From: Gammaproteobacteria bacterium
Lineage (GTDB): Bacteria > Pseudomonadota > Gammaproteobacteria > Pseudomonadales > Pseudohongiellaceae
DNA: 64,000 nucleotides
Direction: 5' to 3'
NCBI GenBank assembly: GCA_002706685.1
Contig: PALV01000021.1
Coordinates: forward strand, 62,001 to 126,000
The position numbers and the translations under genes are program-made. Positions 32,810 to 41,729 of the stretch are shown here, in pieces; the stretch's first letter is position 1; each line of letters opens with the position of its first letter. The notes under the pieces are model-generated. The model was not told the origin of the DNA, ran no database searches, and worked only from the letters and a program-made list of their open reading frames with translations.

Positions 32810-33697
32810 ATGACGATTTCCTGGTATCCCGGACATATGTTCAAGGCCAACAAGGAACTGGCCAAACTGATAGAACAGGTCGATGTAGTCATTGAAGTAC
32901 TCGATGCCCGCATGCCTGCAGCAAGCAGCAACCCTCTGCTGCACAAGATGCGCCGACAGCATCACAAACCCTGCCTGCATATACTGAACAAGGCTGACCT
33001 CGCCAATCCGGACGCGACACGCGCCTGGGTGAAACACCTGACGCGCGCCGGTGAGAGCTCAGCACTTCCCAACGGCACTGGCCAGCTCCTGTTTCCGGCC
33101 ACCATTGTGACGCACTGCCAGCGCCTGGCCCAACACCAGAAACGCCGCTACAGCGCTGCGATTATTGGCATCCCCAATGTTGGCAAATCCACTTTGTTGA
33201 ATCAGATCAGCGGTCGCAAACTGGCCAAAACCGGTAATGAACCCGCGGTGACCAAGAACCAGCAACGCATCAAACTCAATGAAAATTGGTTCCTGTTCGA
33301 CACGCCGGGCGTTCTCTGGCCCCGCCTGGAAGATCAGGACGCGGCCTACCGGCTGGCGGCCGCTGGTGCGATCCGCAACACTGCCATTGTGTTTGAGGAT
33401 GTTGCCATGGAAGCTGCCGAGTTTCTGCTTCGGGATTTTCCGGAGGCACTTATAGAGCGATACCGCATACAGCCGCTCCCCGGCTCTGCAGAAGAGTTCA
33501 TGAGCATACTGGCCGAGCGTCGTGCCTGTCGGACCCAGCGCGGTGACACCGACTGGCACAGAGTATCGGAAATACTCCTGCATGACTTCCGGGAAGGTAA
33601 ACTTGGACGGCTGACACTTGAGCTGCCTCCTGCAGCGGCTTCCAATCAAACATTACATGGCGAACCACCCGCAGGAACACCCGAAACTCATGCCTGA
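32810..33697 (+). CDS. ylqF: Ribosome biogenesis GTPase YlqF (RbgA)
   Basis: This is a circularly permuted GTPase involved in late large-subunit assembly. The 295-residue protein begins ISWYPGHMFKANKEL, has the G4 motif NKADL before the G1 loop GIPNVGKSTLLNQI, then G3 DTPGVLWP, the expected permuted order. A C-terminal helical domain follows. The 208-base gap upstream, shared with divergent bolA, has a weak hairpin (TTGCGG...CCGCAA near 32650) and no strong promoter that I can defend. Its 3' end overlaps rapA by 8 bases. Confidence 0.93.
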   Translation: MTISWYPGHMFKANKELAKLIEQVDVVIEVLDARMPAASSNPLLHKMRRQHHKPCLHILNKADLANPDATRAWVKHLTRAGESSALPNGTGQLLFPATIVTHCQRLAQHQKRRYSAAIIGIPNVGKSTLLNQISGRKLAKTGNEPAVTKNQQRIKLNENWFLFDTPGVLWPRLEDQDAAYRLAAAGAIRNTAIVFEDVAMEAAEFLLRDFPEALIERYRIQPLPGSAEEFMSILAERRACRTQRGDTDWHRVSEILLHDFREGKLGRLTLELPPAAASNQTLHGEPPAGTPETHA

Positions 33698-36476
33698 CGC
33701 ACGTATTTTCTCACTGGGACAGAGATGGAACAGCGACACAGAACCAGAATTAGGCCTTGGCATAGTAACCGACCTCGATCACCGCACAGTGACAGTCGCC
33801 TTTCCCTCATGCCAGCAAACCCGTCGTTATGCTCAGGCCCAGGCGCCTCTGACCCGCTTACGACTGGCTTCGGGGGACCCCGTCAGCCTCCCCGGCTCCG
33901 GCGACGAGCCGCCGCTTGACGCAGTCATTGAAGCCCGCCACGAAGGGAGCAACCACACCTTCGTTTACATGGTTCGCGTCAATGACGAGCCACCCCAGCC
34001 TTTGCCGGAGCAGGCCTTACCTGACGCACTGAGTATGAACCGGCCACTGGATCGTCTACTGGCAGGCCAGTACGAGTCGGCGACATGGTTTGAGCTGCGG
34101 CGACGAACCAGCGACCTGCTTCAGCGCGCCCAGAGCAGCGGCCTGATGGGCCTGTGCAGCGCGCGCGCCGACCTGATTCCACACCAGTACTACATTGCCA
34201 GCGAAGTCGCCAACCGCTACGCACCGCGCGTCATGCTGGCTGACGAAGTGGGACTGGGCAAAACGATAGAAGCCGGCCTGATTCTGCAGCAGCAGTTAAC
34301 ATTGGGGCTGGCAAGCCGCGTTCTGATTGTGGTTCCAGAGCCGCTACTGCACCAGTGGCTGGTGGAAATGCTGCGACGCTTTAATCTGCTGTTCACCATC
34401 ATTGATGAGCCGCGCTACCAGGCGTTAATCGAAAGCGGCGAGGACAATCCCTTCGCCACCAGTCAGCTGGTGTTATGCCCCCTGTCACTATTCCTCAACT
34501 CCCCCGCACATCTGGCGAGTGCCCGGTCGGTAGAGTGGGATCTGTGCATTGTTGATGAGGCACATCACCTGCAACTGCAACTGGAAAGTTCGCCTGCACA
34601 GGCCTTGCCCGATACCGAAGCCTATCAGGCACTGGCGAGTCTGGCTGCCACCACAAAGGGACTGTTACTGCTGTCGGCAACGCCTGAACAAATGGGTCAG
34701 TCGAATTTTTTCGCGCTGCTAAGACTGATCGACCCAGCCCGGTTCAACGATTTTGAGCAGTTTCAGGCTGAACAGCACCGCTATCAGGAAATCGCCGAGC
34801 GAATAGAAAAAATCAGGAATACCTCGCCAGTGGATAGCGACGAAATCCGTCGATTGCTGGACCAGCATGGCACCGGGCGGATCCTGTTCAGGAATACTCG
34901 GCGTGCCCTCGGCAACATGCCCGAGCGCGAACTGCACGCCTGGCCTTTGCCAGCCTCGGCAGTGTCGACGAAATCCAGGCCGGGCAAGTCGGCAAGCTCT
35001 GACACTGATCCTCGTCTTGCCTGGCTGCGACAGTGGCTGGACGACCATCGCAGCAAGACACTGTTGATATGCTCTGATGATGCCACTGTCATGACGCTGG
35101 AAGAACAGCTCCGGCTGGCTGGCGTGCGCTGCAGTGTCTTTCACCGCGGCATGAGCCTGTTGGAACGTGACCGGGCTGCCGCCTACTTTTCCAGCGATGA
35201 GCCTGACGCGGCGCGCATACTGATCTGTTCAGAGATAGGCAGTGAAGGCCGCAATTTTCAGTTCTGTCGCAACCTGATTCTATATGATTTGCCCGGCAGT
35301 CCCGATGTACTGGAGCAGCGCATCGGCAGGCTGGATCGAATCGGCCAGACTCACACCATCCAGATTCATGTGCCCTACCAGCGCAATACCTCTCAGGAGG
35401 TACTGTTCAGCTGGTATCACCGGGCACTGAACGCCTTTTGCCAGATTGCACCGGGAGCCTGGCAAACCTGGGCTGCGTTTCGTGAGCAGCTTCAGGACTG
35501 CATTCACCTCGCCGATAGCGGGCAGGATGTTCAGACTGCTGAATTTGAGGGCTTTCTGGACGCCGCCAGAGCACATCACGAGGGCGTGTGCCAATCGTTG
35601 GAGCACGGACGAGACCAGCTGCTGGACATGAACTCGTTTGACGCTGCCGCAGCGCAGAAAATCATCTCAGCCATCCAGCGATTTGAAGCCAACAGCTCAC
35701 TGGACAGCTGGCTTATAGACGTTCTCGATCACTTCGGGGTTTTTAATGAGCGCCACAGCGACGGCAGCATCACCATCGTCCCCAGCGAAGACATGCTGAT
35801 ACCTGCCTTTCCCGGGCTGCCGGACGCCGGTATTGACGCCTGTTTCGACCGCCAGCTGGCGCTGGTCCGGGACGACCTGGCCCACCTGACCTGGCAGCAT
35901 CCCATGGTGATTGGTGCATTGGACCTGGTGCTGGCAACCACGCATGGCAATGCCTGCATCAGCGCATCCAGCGGCGACCGGACCATGAACCCGAATCAGC
36001 CGCAAACTGGTGAATTCGTGCTACAACTACTGTACCGGATCAGGGTCGACGCGCCGGCGCAGCTGCAGGTGCAAAAATACCTCACGGACAGCTCAATCAA
36101 TGTCACACTGACACTGAATGAGGAAGGTGAGCCGGTCACATTGACATCTGCTTACCCCGGCGGCACACAGCAGGCCGTTGAGCGTTCCGCTGCAGCACAG
36201 TTTCTTGAGGAAAACCGACAGTCCCTGCTGGACCTGCTGCAAACGGGTAATCAGCTGGCAAGCGATCAGTGCAAACAGCTAAGCAGCCAGACAAGCAAAA
36301 CCATGCTTGAGGCCCAGATGCAGGAAATCAAACGACTGCTTGCATTAAAGCAGCGCAACCCCAATATAAGAGACGAGGAAATTCAGTTCCTGAAGGACCA
36401 GACCCTGGCACTGCACAACTGCCTGTCTGGCGCAAAAGCCGAACTGACAGCCCTCCATCTGGTAATCATGAATTAA
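33690..36476 (+). CDS. rapA: RNA polymerase-associated ATPase RapA
   Basis: RapA (HepA) is a Swi2/Snf2 ATPase that binds RNA polymerase and promotes its recycling. The start at 33690 (MPDARIFSLGQRWNSDTEPELGLG) matches the family N terminus and overlaps the ylqF stop by 8 bases, giving 928 residues (968 in E. coli). The Tudor-like N-terminal domain is followed by Walker A LADEVGLGKTIEAGLIL, VDEAHHL as motif II, and QRIGRLDRIGQ as motif VI. The C-terminal Rpo-binding region is less conserved. Overlap with ylqF suggests coupling, an uncommon pairing. Confidence 0.94.
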   Translation: MPDARIFSLGQRWNSDTEPELGLGIVTDLDHRTVTVAFPSCQQTRRYAQAQAPLTRLRLASGDPVSLPGSGDEPPLDAVIEARHEGSNHTFVYMVRVNDEPPQPLPEQALPDALSMNRPLDRLLAGQYESATWFELRRRTSDLLQRAQSSGLMGLCSARADLIPHQYYIASEVANRYAPRVMLADEVGLGKTIEAGLILQQQLTLGLASRVLIVVPEPLLHQWLVEMLRRFNLLFTIIDEPRYQALIESGEDNPFATSQLVLCPLSLFLNSPAHLASARSVEWDLCIVDEAHHLQLQLESSPAQALPDTEAYQALASLAATTKGLLLLSATPEQMGQSNFFALLRLIDPARFNDFEQFQAEQHRYQEIAERIEKIRNTSPVDSDEIRRLLDQHGTGRILFRNTRRALGNMPERELHAWPLPASAVSTKSRPGKSASSDTDPRLAWLRQWLDDHRSKTLLICSDDATVMTLEEQLRLAGVRCSVFHRGMSLLERDRAAAYFSSDEPDAARILICSEIGSEGRNFQFCRNLILYDLPGSPDVLEQRIGRLDRIGQTHTIQIHVPYQRNTSQEVLFSWYHRALNAFCQIAPGAWQTWAAFREQLQDCIHLADSGQDVQTAEFEGFLDAARAHHEGVCQSLEHGRDQLLDMNSFDAAAAQKIISAIQRFEANSSLDSWLIDVLDHFGVFNERHSDGSITIVPSEDMLIPAFPGLPDAGIDACFDRQLALVRDDLAHLTWQHPMVIGALDLVLATTHGNACISASSGDRTMNPNQPQTGEFVLQLLYRIRVDAPAQLQVQKYLTDSSINVTLTLNEEGEPVTLTSAYPGGTQQAVERSAAAQFLEENRQSLLDLLQTGNQLASDQCKQLSSQTSKTMLEAQMQEIKRLLALKQRNPNIRDEEIQFLKDQTLALHNCLSGAKAELTALHLVIMN

Positions 36477-36494
36477 AAGAGGACATCGCCCGTA

Positions 36495-39437
36495 ATGAGT
36501 CAAACCTCCAGTCAGCAAATGCCATCGCAGACTCACCCCAGCTTTCAGTGGCTGCGCAGCCATGCCATCCCCTCTTTGCAGCTGGAGGTCCAGGAGTTTG
36601 AACATATAAAAACCGGAGCGCGCCACTATCACCTGGCGTCTGACAACCCGGAGAATGTTTTCATGGTGGCGCTTCGCACCCTGCCAATGGACTCGACCGG
36701 TGTCGCCCATATCCTTGAGCACACAGCACTGTGTGGCAGTGAGAAATATCCGGTTCGCGACCCCTTCTTCATGATGATCAGGCGTTCACTCAATACCTTC
36801 ATGAACGCCTTCACCAGCAGTGACTGCACCGCCTACCCATTTGCAAGCAAAAACAGAAAAGACTTTAACAACCTGCTGCAGGTTTATATGGATGCAGTGT
36901 TTTTCTCGAATCTTGACGAACTGGACTTTGCCCAGGAAGGCCATCGACTGGCATTTGCAGAAGACAGCAACCCGGATAGTGATCTGCAATACAAGGGCGT
37001 TGTATTTAATGAAATGAAAGGTGCCATGAGCTCTGCCACGGCTCGCCTGTGGCAGACCGTCACCAGCTATCTGTTCCCGACCAGCACCTACCACTACAAC
37101 AGCGGTGGTGAGCCGACTCATATCCCGGATCTCAGTTATGCTCAGCTCAAGCGTTTCTACGAGACACACTACCACCCCAGTAACGCCATCTTCATGACTT
37201 ACGGGGATATCCCGGCCCACGAGCTCCAGGAGCAGTTCGAGGACCTCGCCCTGAAGCGCTTTGAACGCCTGTCCATAAAATTTGCGGCCACTGACGAAAA
37301 ACGCTATCTGGCGCCGATCCGGGTGCAGGAGTCCTACGCGGTAGACGCTGAAGAAGGTACAAGTGACAAAACCCATGTGGTCACGGCCTGGCTGCTTGGC
37401 AAGAGCACCAACCTGACTGAATTATTTCGCGCTCAATTGCTGAGCTCAGTCCTGCTGGACAACAGTGCAAGCCCGCTGATGTCTGCATTGGAGACATCAG
37501 AGCTTGGTCAGTCGCCCTCACCTCTGTGTGGCCTGGAGGACAGCAATCGTGAGATGAGCTTTATCTGCGGCCTTGAAGGCTGCTCTGAGGATGCCACCAG
37601 TGACGTTGAATCATTGATCGTCGAAACGCTGGAGCGACTCGCGGAAACGGGCGTGGACAGTGAACAGGTAGACGCAGCCCTGCATCAGCTCGAACTGCAC
37701 CAGCGAGAAATATCGGGTGATTCCTGGCCTTACGGACTTCAGTTGATGATGTCAGCACTGTCGACCGCCGTGCATCGCGGTGATCCTATACAGGTACTGG
37801 ATATTGAAACCGCCCTCACACAACTGCGGGAAGATGTCGCACAACCAGGGTTCATCCAGGGCCTGATCAAACAGCTGCTGCTGAACAATCCGCACCGCGT
37901 CACATTGACTCTCACACCCGATGCAGGGCTTGCACAGCGTGAAATTGACGCCGAAACGGCGCGGCTGCAGGCCATCAAAGAGCAGCTCGACGATGATGAG
38001 AAAAAGGCCATCATTGAGTTGAACCGCCGGCTGGCGGAACGCCAGGCGCAGCAGGATGATCCGGGAATTCTGCCCAAGGTTGGCCTTGAAGATGTGCCTC
38101 CGGAACTGCCGGTCATCGAGTCCCGACAGCTCAAGACAGCTCAGGGTACACCATTGACCTGGTATGCCCAGGGCACCAATGGCCTTGCGTACCAGCAGAT
38201 TGTTGTCGATCTGCCCGAACTCGAACCCGAGCTGCTGGATGTTCTGCCCTTGTACACCAGCATTTATACCGAGCTCGGCGTGGGATCACGCGACTACAGC
38301 TCTGTACAGACCTGGCAGGCCAGTGTCAGTGGCGGCCTGAACTGCTACGCCAGTATCCGCAGTTCTCTGGAAAGCGAACAAAAATCCAAAGCCATTCTGA
38401 TACTGTCATCGAAGTCGCTGCTTGATCGGCACGCTGACATGACAACGCTGCTTTATGAGACGTTTTTTAATGCCCGCTTCGATGAAACCAGGCGTATCCA
38501 GGAACTGCTATCCCAGATCAGTGCCCGGCAGCAGTCCAGTGTCACCGGTCGCGGACACAGCCTGGCCGTCTCGCTGGCCGCCAGCCGCATGAGCCCAACG
38601 GCCGCGTTGAACCATCGATTCACTGGCCTGGCGGCAATAAAAAACCTCAAAGAAATGATCAAGTCCGATGCTTATGTCGATGAGCTGACTGAAAAATTCC
38701 AGCGTATACAGCAGCGTCTGACAGCAGCACCACGGCGATTCCTGCTGATTGGTGAGGAAGCGCACCAGCAGACCCTGGTGCAGCAGCTGGATCAATGCTG
38801 GCGTGATGCGCCGCAAGTGGAAAGCTCGCACAAGCCACTGGTATTACCAGAGCTGCGCGACAGTACTGCTGAATTGTGGACCACCAACAGCCAGGTCAAT
38901 TTCTGCGCCAAAGCCTATCCAACGGTACCAGGAGGTCATCCTGACCACCCTGCCCTGTGTGTGCTGGCCGGTGTACTGCGCAATGCCTACCTGCACCGTG
39001 CCATCCGCGAACAGGGTGGCGCCTATGGGGCGGGTGCGGAGCAGGATTCAGGATCGGCCTCGTTCCGGTTCTTCTCCTACCGCGACCCGCGTCTGGCAGA
39101 CACGCTGACTGACTTTGACCAGTCTGTCAGCTGGCTGCTTAACGAGACACACCAGCATCAACTGGTGGAAGAAGCGATTCTGGGCGTGATCAGCGGCATG
39201 GACAGATCCACGTCACCGGCGGGGGCGGCCAAGCAGGACTATTACAATAATGAGTTTGGTCGCACACGAGAAACCCGCATGGCATTCAGAAAAGCCGTGC
39301 TTGCGGTCACCATGGAGGATCTGGTCCGCGTCGCACGCCGCTACCTGATACCGGGCAACGCCAGCACTGGTGTTGTCAGCAGCAGCTCTCAGCGCAAAGT
39401 CGCCGAACAACTGAGCTTAACGATTAAAGCGCTGTAA
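36495..39437 (+). CDS. M16C-family metalloprotease (PreP-like, insulinase superfamily)
   Basis: This is a large zinc protease of 980 residues with the four-domain PreP/insulinase layout. The inverted zinc motif HILEH is at residues 72-76, with Glu173 in VVFNEMKGAMSS as the likely third ligand. The segment RDPFFMMIRRSLNTFMNAFT is typical of M16C. No signal peptide is visible, so it is probably cytoplasmic. PreP-like enzymes degrade short unfolded peptides; the bacterial substrate is unknown. A glycine-rich AYGAGAEQDSG region near residue 845 lies in the C-terminal half that closes the chamber. It starts 18 bases after rapA, so cotranscription is likely; an intrinsic terminator follows at 39572-39600. 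Confidence 0.93.
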   Translation: MSQTSSQQMPSQTHPSFQWLRSHAIPSLQLEVQEFEHIKTGARHYHLASDNPENVFMVALRTLPMDSTGVAHILEHTALCGSEKYPVRDPFFMMIRRSLNTFMNAFTSSDCTAYPFASKNRKDFNNLLQVYMDAVFFSNLDELDFAQEGHRLAFAEDSNPDSDLQYKGVVFNEMKGAMSSATARLWQTVTSYLFPTSTYHYNSGGEPTHIPDLSYAQLKRFYETHYHPSNAIFMTYGDIPAHELQEQFEDLALKRFERLSIKFAATDEKRYLAPIRVQESYAVDAEEGTSDKTHVVTAWLLGKSTNLTELFRAQLLSSVLLDNSASPLMSALETSELGQSPSPLCGLEDSNREMSFICGLEGCSEDATSDVESLIVETLERLAETGVDSEQVDAALHQLELHQREISGDSWPYGLQLMMSALSTAVHRGDPIQVLDIETALTQLREDVAQPGFIQGLIKQLLLNNPHRVTLTLTPDAGLAQREIDAETARLQAIKEQLDDDEKKAIIELNRRLAERQAQQDDPGILPKVGLEDVPPELPVIESRQLKTAQGTPLTWYAQGTNGLAYQQIVVDLPELEPELLDVLPLYTSIYTELGVGSRDYSSVQTWQASVSGGLNCYASIRSSLESEQKSKAILILSSKSLLDRHADMTTLLYETFFNARFDETRRIQELLSQISARQQSSVTGRGHSLAVSLAASRMSPTAALNHRFTGLAAIKNLKEMIKSDAYVDELTEKFQRIQQRLTAAPRRFLLIGEEAHQQTLVQQLDQCWRDAPQVESSHKPLVLPELRDSTAELWTTNSQVNFCAKAYPTVPGGHPDHPALCVLAGVLRNAYLHRAIREQGGAYGAGAEQDSGSASFRFFSYRDPRLADTLTDFDQSVSWLLNETHQHQLVEEAILGVISGMDRSTSPAGAAKQDYYNNEFGRTRETRMAFRKAVLAVTMEDLVRVARRYLIPGNASTGVVSSSSQRKVAEQLSLTIKAL

Positions 39438-39571
39438 AACGGTATGTGAAATTTTTTTTGGTCAGGATGGAACTTTTAAAAACGGTTCCAGTCTGAGTAA
39501 GTGTAGGTAGATTGCAGACAAAATTGTGGGTTTTGTTTCATTTATCTCTCCCTTGATAGTAGTATGACTCC

Positions 39572-39600
39572 AAGCCCGGCTCCTCAGCCGGGCTTTTTTT
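39572..39600 (+). terminator. Rho-independent terminator after the M16 protease gene
   Basis: AAGCCCGGC (39572-39580) pairs with GCCGGGCTT (39587-39595) over a 6-base loop and is followed by a run of T residues (39594-39602). It lies about 135 bases after the protease stop. The bases between (39438-39571) show only a weak TGGAAC/GTTCCA hairpin and no ORF. The opposite-strand VanZ gene ends inside this hairpin. Confidence 0.88.
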
Positions 39601-40012
39601 TGCCGCGCCATTCACGCAGGAAGTGTTGCGCAGACAGACCGAATCCGGCCCCCACAATATCCGCCGCTACATCCAGCCAGTCGGCAGAGCGCCCCGGCAC
39701 AAACAACTGGATACCCTCGCTAAGCAGGGCAATAAATAATAGAAAGGCCGCTGTTCGCACATAAAAGCGTCTTTGCGGCCAACCGAGCAACAGACTCCAG
39801 GCCAGCCAGGCAAATAACAGCATGTGGACCAGTTTGTCGGTGGGCAGTCCCGACGTGTTGTCGAGCTCAGATTGCCAGCCAAGAATCTCTGCGATACCAG
39901 ATTGAATTGCCTCAAGCGTATTGCCTGGCAGGCTGAGAAACAGCATCACCAGCAACAGAGCGATGGCAGCGTGCAATTTACCCGGGCTCATGTAGCCCCC
40001 GGCTGACACCAT
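39584..40012 (-). CDS. VanZ-like family membrane protein
   Basis: This is a small membrane protein of up to 142 residues (135 if the ATG at 39991 is used) with about four hydrophobic segments and the VanZ-like features DKLVHMLLFAWLAWSLL and LSEGIQLFVPGRSADWLDVAADIVGAGFG. The family has no settled biochemical role; VanZ itself gives low-level teicoplanin resistance. The last codons (KKKPG and the stop) are encoded by one arm and loop of the terminator at 39572-39600, an odd compaction. It is divergent from the small gene at 40066. Confidence 0.85.
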   Translation of the reverse strand: MVSAGGYMSPGKLHAAIALLLVMLFLSLPGNTLEAIQSGIAEILGWQSELDNTSGLPTDKLVHMLLFAWLAWSLLLGWPQRRFYVRTAAFLLFIALLSEGIQLFVPGRSADWLDVAADIVGAGFGLSAQHFLREWRGKKKPG

Positions 40013-40015
40013 CGT

Positions 40016-40021
40016 TATACT
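40016..40021 (+). promoter_or_regulatory. Candidate -10 element for the small gene at 40066
   Basis: TATACT lies 45 bases before the ATG of the 50-residue gene, in the 53-base divergent spacer shared with the VanZ-like gene. No convincing -35 hexamer is seen at the right distance. The call is weak. Confidence 0.3.
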
Positions 40022-40065
40022 GGCGGTGAACAGACACTTTTATTCGGACGGAGGATACAGCCATC

Positions 40066-40218
40066 ATGTCTGATGCATTTAAAAAGGCCCTGCAGGAAAA
40101 ATCCGCGGAATTGGCCGAAGAGCGGAGAAAACGTGAGCAACTAGAGAAGGCAAATGGCAAGGCCCCAGAACTGCCGGACATCAAGCTGAACTGGGGCAAC
40201 AAGCCGACGAAGCACTGA
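40066..40218 (+). CDS. Small charged hypothetical protein, 50 residues
   Basis: An intact 50-codon frame starts MSDAFKKALQEKSAELAEE and ends PDIKLNWGNKPTKH. A GGAGG lies 11 bases before the ATG. The first 30 residues are strongly predicted by eye to form a charged amphipathic helix rich in Lys, Glu, Arg and Ala; the last 15 are an extended Pro/Trp/Asn tail. No family is recognised. It lies alone between divergent VanZ and convergent grxD. The good ribosome-binding site and the helix-like composition argue that it is real. Confidence 0.6.
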   Translation: MSDAFKKALQEKSAELAEERRKREQLEKANGKAPELPDIKLNWGNKPTKH

Positions 40219-40249
40219 ACCACGCAGTGCCGGCTAATGCGCTGCCAGA

Positions 40250-40579
40250 TCAGGCGCCTGGCGCGTCCGCACTCGCCTGATCGACCAGTGTCTGCAGTTC
40301 GCCATTCTGGAACATATCAGTGATGATGTCACAGCCGCCAACCAGCTCGCCGGCAACCCATAGCTGGGGAAAAGTCGGCCAGTTTGCGATACCTGGCAAT
40401 GTTGCGCGTATCTCAGGATTGGCAAGTACGTCGACGTAGGCGAAACGCTTGCCGCAGGACATCAGACACTGTACCGCCTGAGCAGAAAACCCGCACTGCG
40501 GCTGGTCCGGCGACCCCTTCATATAAAGCAGGATATTGTTGCCGCTGATCTGATCACGAATGGTCTGTTCTACACTCAT
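40250..40579 (-). CDS. grxD: Monothiol glutaredoxin, Grx4 family
   Basis: GrxD carries and transfers [2Fe-2S] clusters using a single active-site Cys and glutathione, often together with BolA proteins. The 109-residue product has the monothiol signature QCGFSAQAVQ (CGFS), the preceding MKGSPDQP with the conserved Lys, and WPTFPQLWVAGELVGGCDII with the cis-Pro and glutathione-binding residues. Length is typical. bolA is present elsewhere in the window at 32278. Confidence 0.95.
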   Translation of the reverse strand: MSVEQTIRDQISGNNILLYMKGSPDQPQCGFSAQAVQCLMSCGKRFAYVDVLANPEIRATLPGIANWPTFPQLWVAGELVGGCDIITDMFQNGELQTLVDQASADAPGA

Positions 40580-40648
40580 AAAACCCTTACCTGTTGGTAC
40601 ATTGACTGAAGTTGCGTCATTCTACATGAAATGACTGGCAATCGATAA

Positions 40649-40676
40649 TTGCCCCCATGACAAAAAATGCTAATAT
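40649..40676 (+). promoter_or_regulatory. Candidate argF promoter
   Basis: TTGCCC (40649-40654) and TAATAT (40671-40676) are separated by 16 bases and point to a transcript start near 40683. That puts the hairpin at 40693-40715 at the very start of the message. No clear ArgR box is visible. Confidence 0.4.
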
Positions 40677-40692
40677 ACGACGCTTGGTCGGA

Positions 40693-40715
40693 GGGTAGCG
40701 CTCGCTGCCCTTTTT
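40693..40715 (+). terminator. Attenuator-like terminator hairpin in the argF leader
   Basis: GGGTAGC (40693-40699) pairs with GCTGCCC (40704-40710), with one G-U pair and a 4-base loop, and five T residues follow. It lies between the candidate promoter and the argF ATG at 40737. An intrinsic terminator inside a leader suggests premature termination control. No leader peptide or antiterminator is obvious. Confidence 0.5.
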
Positions 40716-40736
40716 AGTTTTAAAGCTGGTATCACC

Positions 40737-41639
40737 ATGACGACTCGACATTTTCTGACACTGCTGGATCTTACGCCACAGGAATTGCACAACATCATTC
40801 ACCGGGCCATCGCACTGAAAAAAAGCCCTACCCTGCGCGATGAAACGCTGAAGAACAAAACGCTGGCGATGATTTTTGAGAAATCATCCACACGTACACG
40901 TGTATCCTTCGAGGTGGCCATGACCCAGCTGGGCGGCTCCTCACTGTTTCTGTCACCCTCGGATACCCAGCTGGGCCGTGGCGAGAGCATAGAGGACAGC
41001 GCTAAAGTTCTGTCCCGAATGGTCGATGTAATCACCATCCGTACATTCGAACATGCCAAGCTGGAGCGCTTTGCCCGAAACTCGTCTGTACCTGTGATCA
41101 ACTCATTGACTGACGATTTTCACCCCTGCCAGTTACTGGCAGACATGCAGACGTATTTTGAGCACCGCGGCGACATCGCCGGCAAAACCGTGGCCTGGGT
41201 CGGTGACGGCCATAATATGTGCCAGTCCTACATCAACGCTGCGCGACAGTTCGATTTTGAACTGCGAATCGCCTGTCCTGAGGGGTTTGAACCCAATCAG
41301 GACATGCTTGACGCGAACAGCAACCGGGTCAGCATCGTGCGCAATCCGGCAGAGGCAGTCGCCGGGGCGTCACTGGTTGCCACCGATGTATGGGCATCAA
41401 TGGGCCAGGAAGAAGAACGCCGCCAGCGGCTGGAAAAATTCCACGGCTTTCAGGTGACGCGTGAATTAATGGCACATGCCGCCTCCGACGCGCTGTTCAT
41501 GCATTGCCTGCCCGCCCACCGTGGCGAGGAAGTCAGTGCTGAAGTGCTGGACGATCCAGACAGTGTGGTCTGGGACGAAGCAGAAAACAGACTTCACGCT
41601 CAAAAAGCGCTGCTGGAGTTTCTCTGTAACGCCAGGTAG
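40737..41639 (+). CDS. argF: Ornithine carbamoyltransferase
   Basis: ArgF transfers carbamoyl from carbamoyl phosphate to ornithine to form citrulline in arginine synthesis. The 300-residue protein has the carbamoyl-phosphate loop [29 protein letters not shown], and the ornithine-site [10 protein letters not shown]. Length suits the anabolic enzyme of gammaproteobacteria. It is monocistronic in this window, with a short leader carrying a terminator-like hairpin. The paralogous aspartate enzyme (pyrB) lies at 57018. Confidence 0.96.
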   Translation: MTTRHFLTLLDLTPQELHNIIHRAIALKKSPTLRDETLKNKTLAMIFEKSSTRTRVSFEVAMTQLGGSSLFLSPSDTQLGRGESIEDSAKVLSRMVDVITIRTFEHAKLERFARNSSVPVINSLTDDFHPCQLLADMQTYFEHRGDIAGKTVAWVGDGHNMCQSYINAARQFDFELRIACPEGFEPNQDMLDANSNRVSIVRNPAEAVAGASLVATDVWASMGQEEERRQRLEKFHGFQVTRELMAHAASDALFMHCLPAHRGEEVSAEVLDDPDSVVWDEAENRLHAQKALLEFLCNAR

Positions 41640-41729
41640 GACTTGATGGCCAGAGGCTTGCAGGCTAATGCTGGAAAATGACAAGGATGTGTAACTGACA
41701 ACAACCGTGGAACTAATTTCAAATCCAAC

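Noticed and set aside
39438..39571. Possible small RNA between the M16 protease stop and its terminator
   Set aside because: No convincing promoter and only one weak hairpin. It is more simply the 3' untranslated region.
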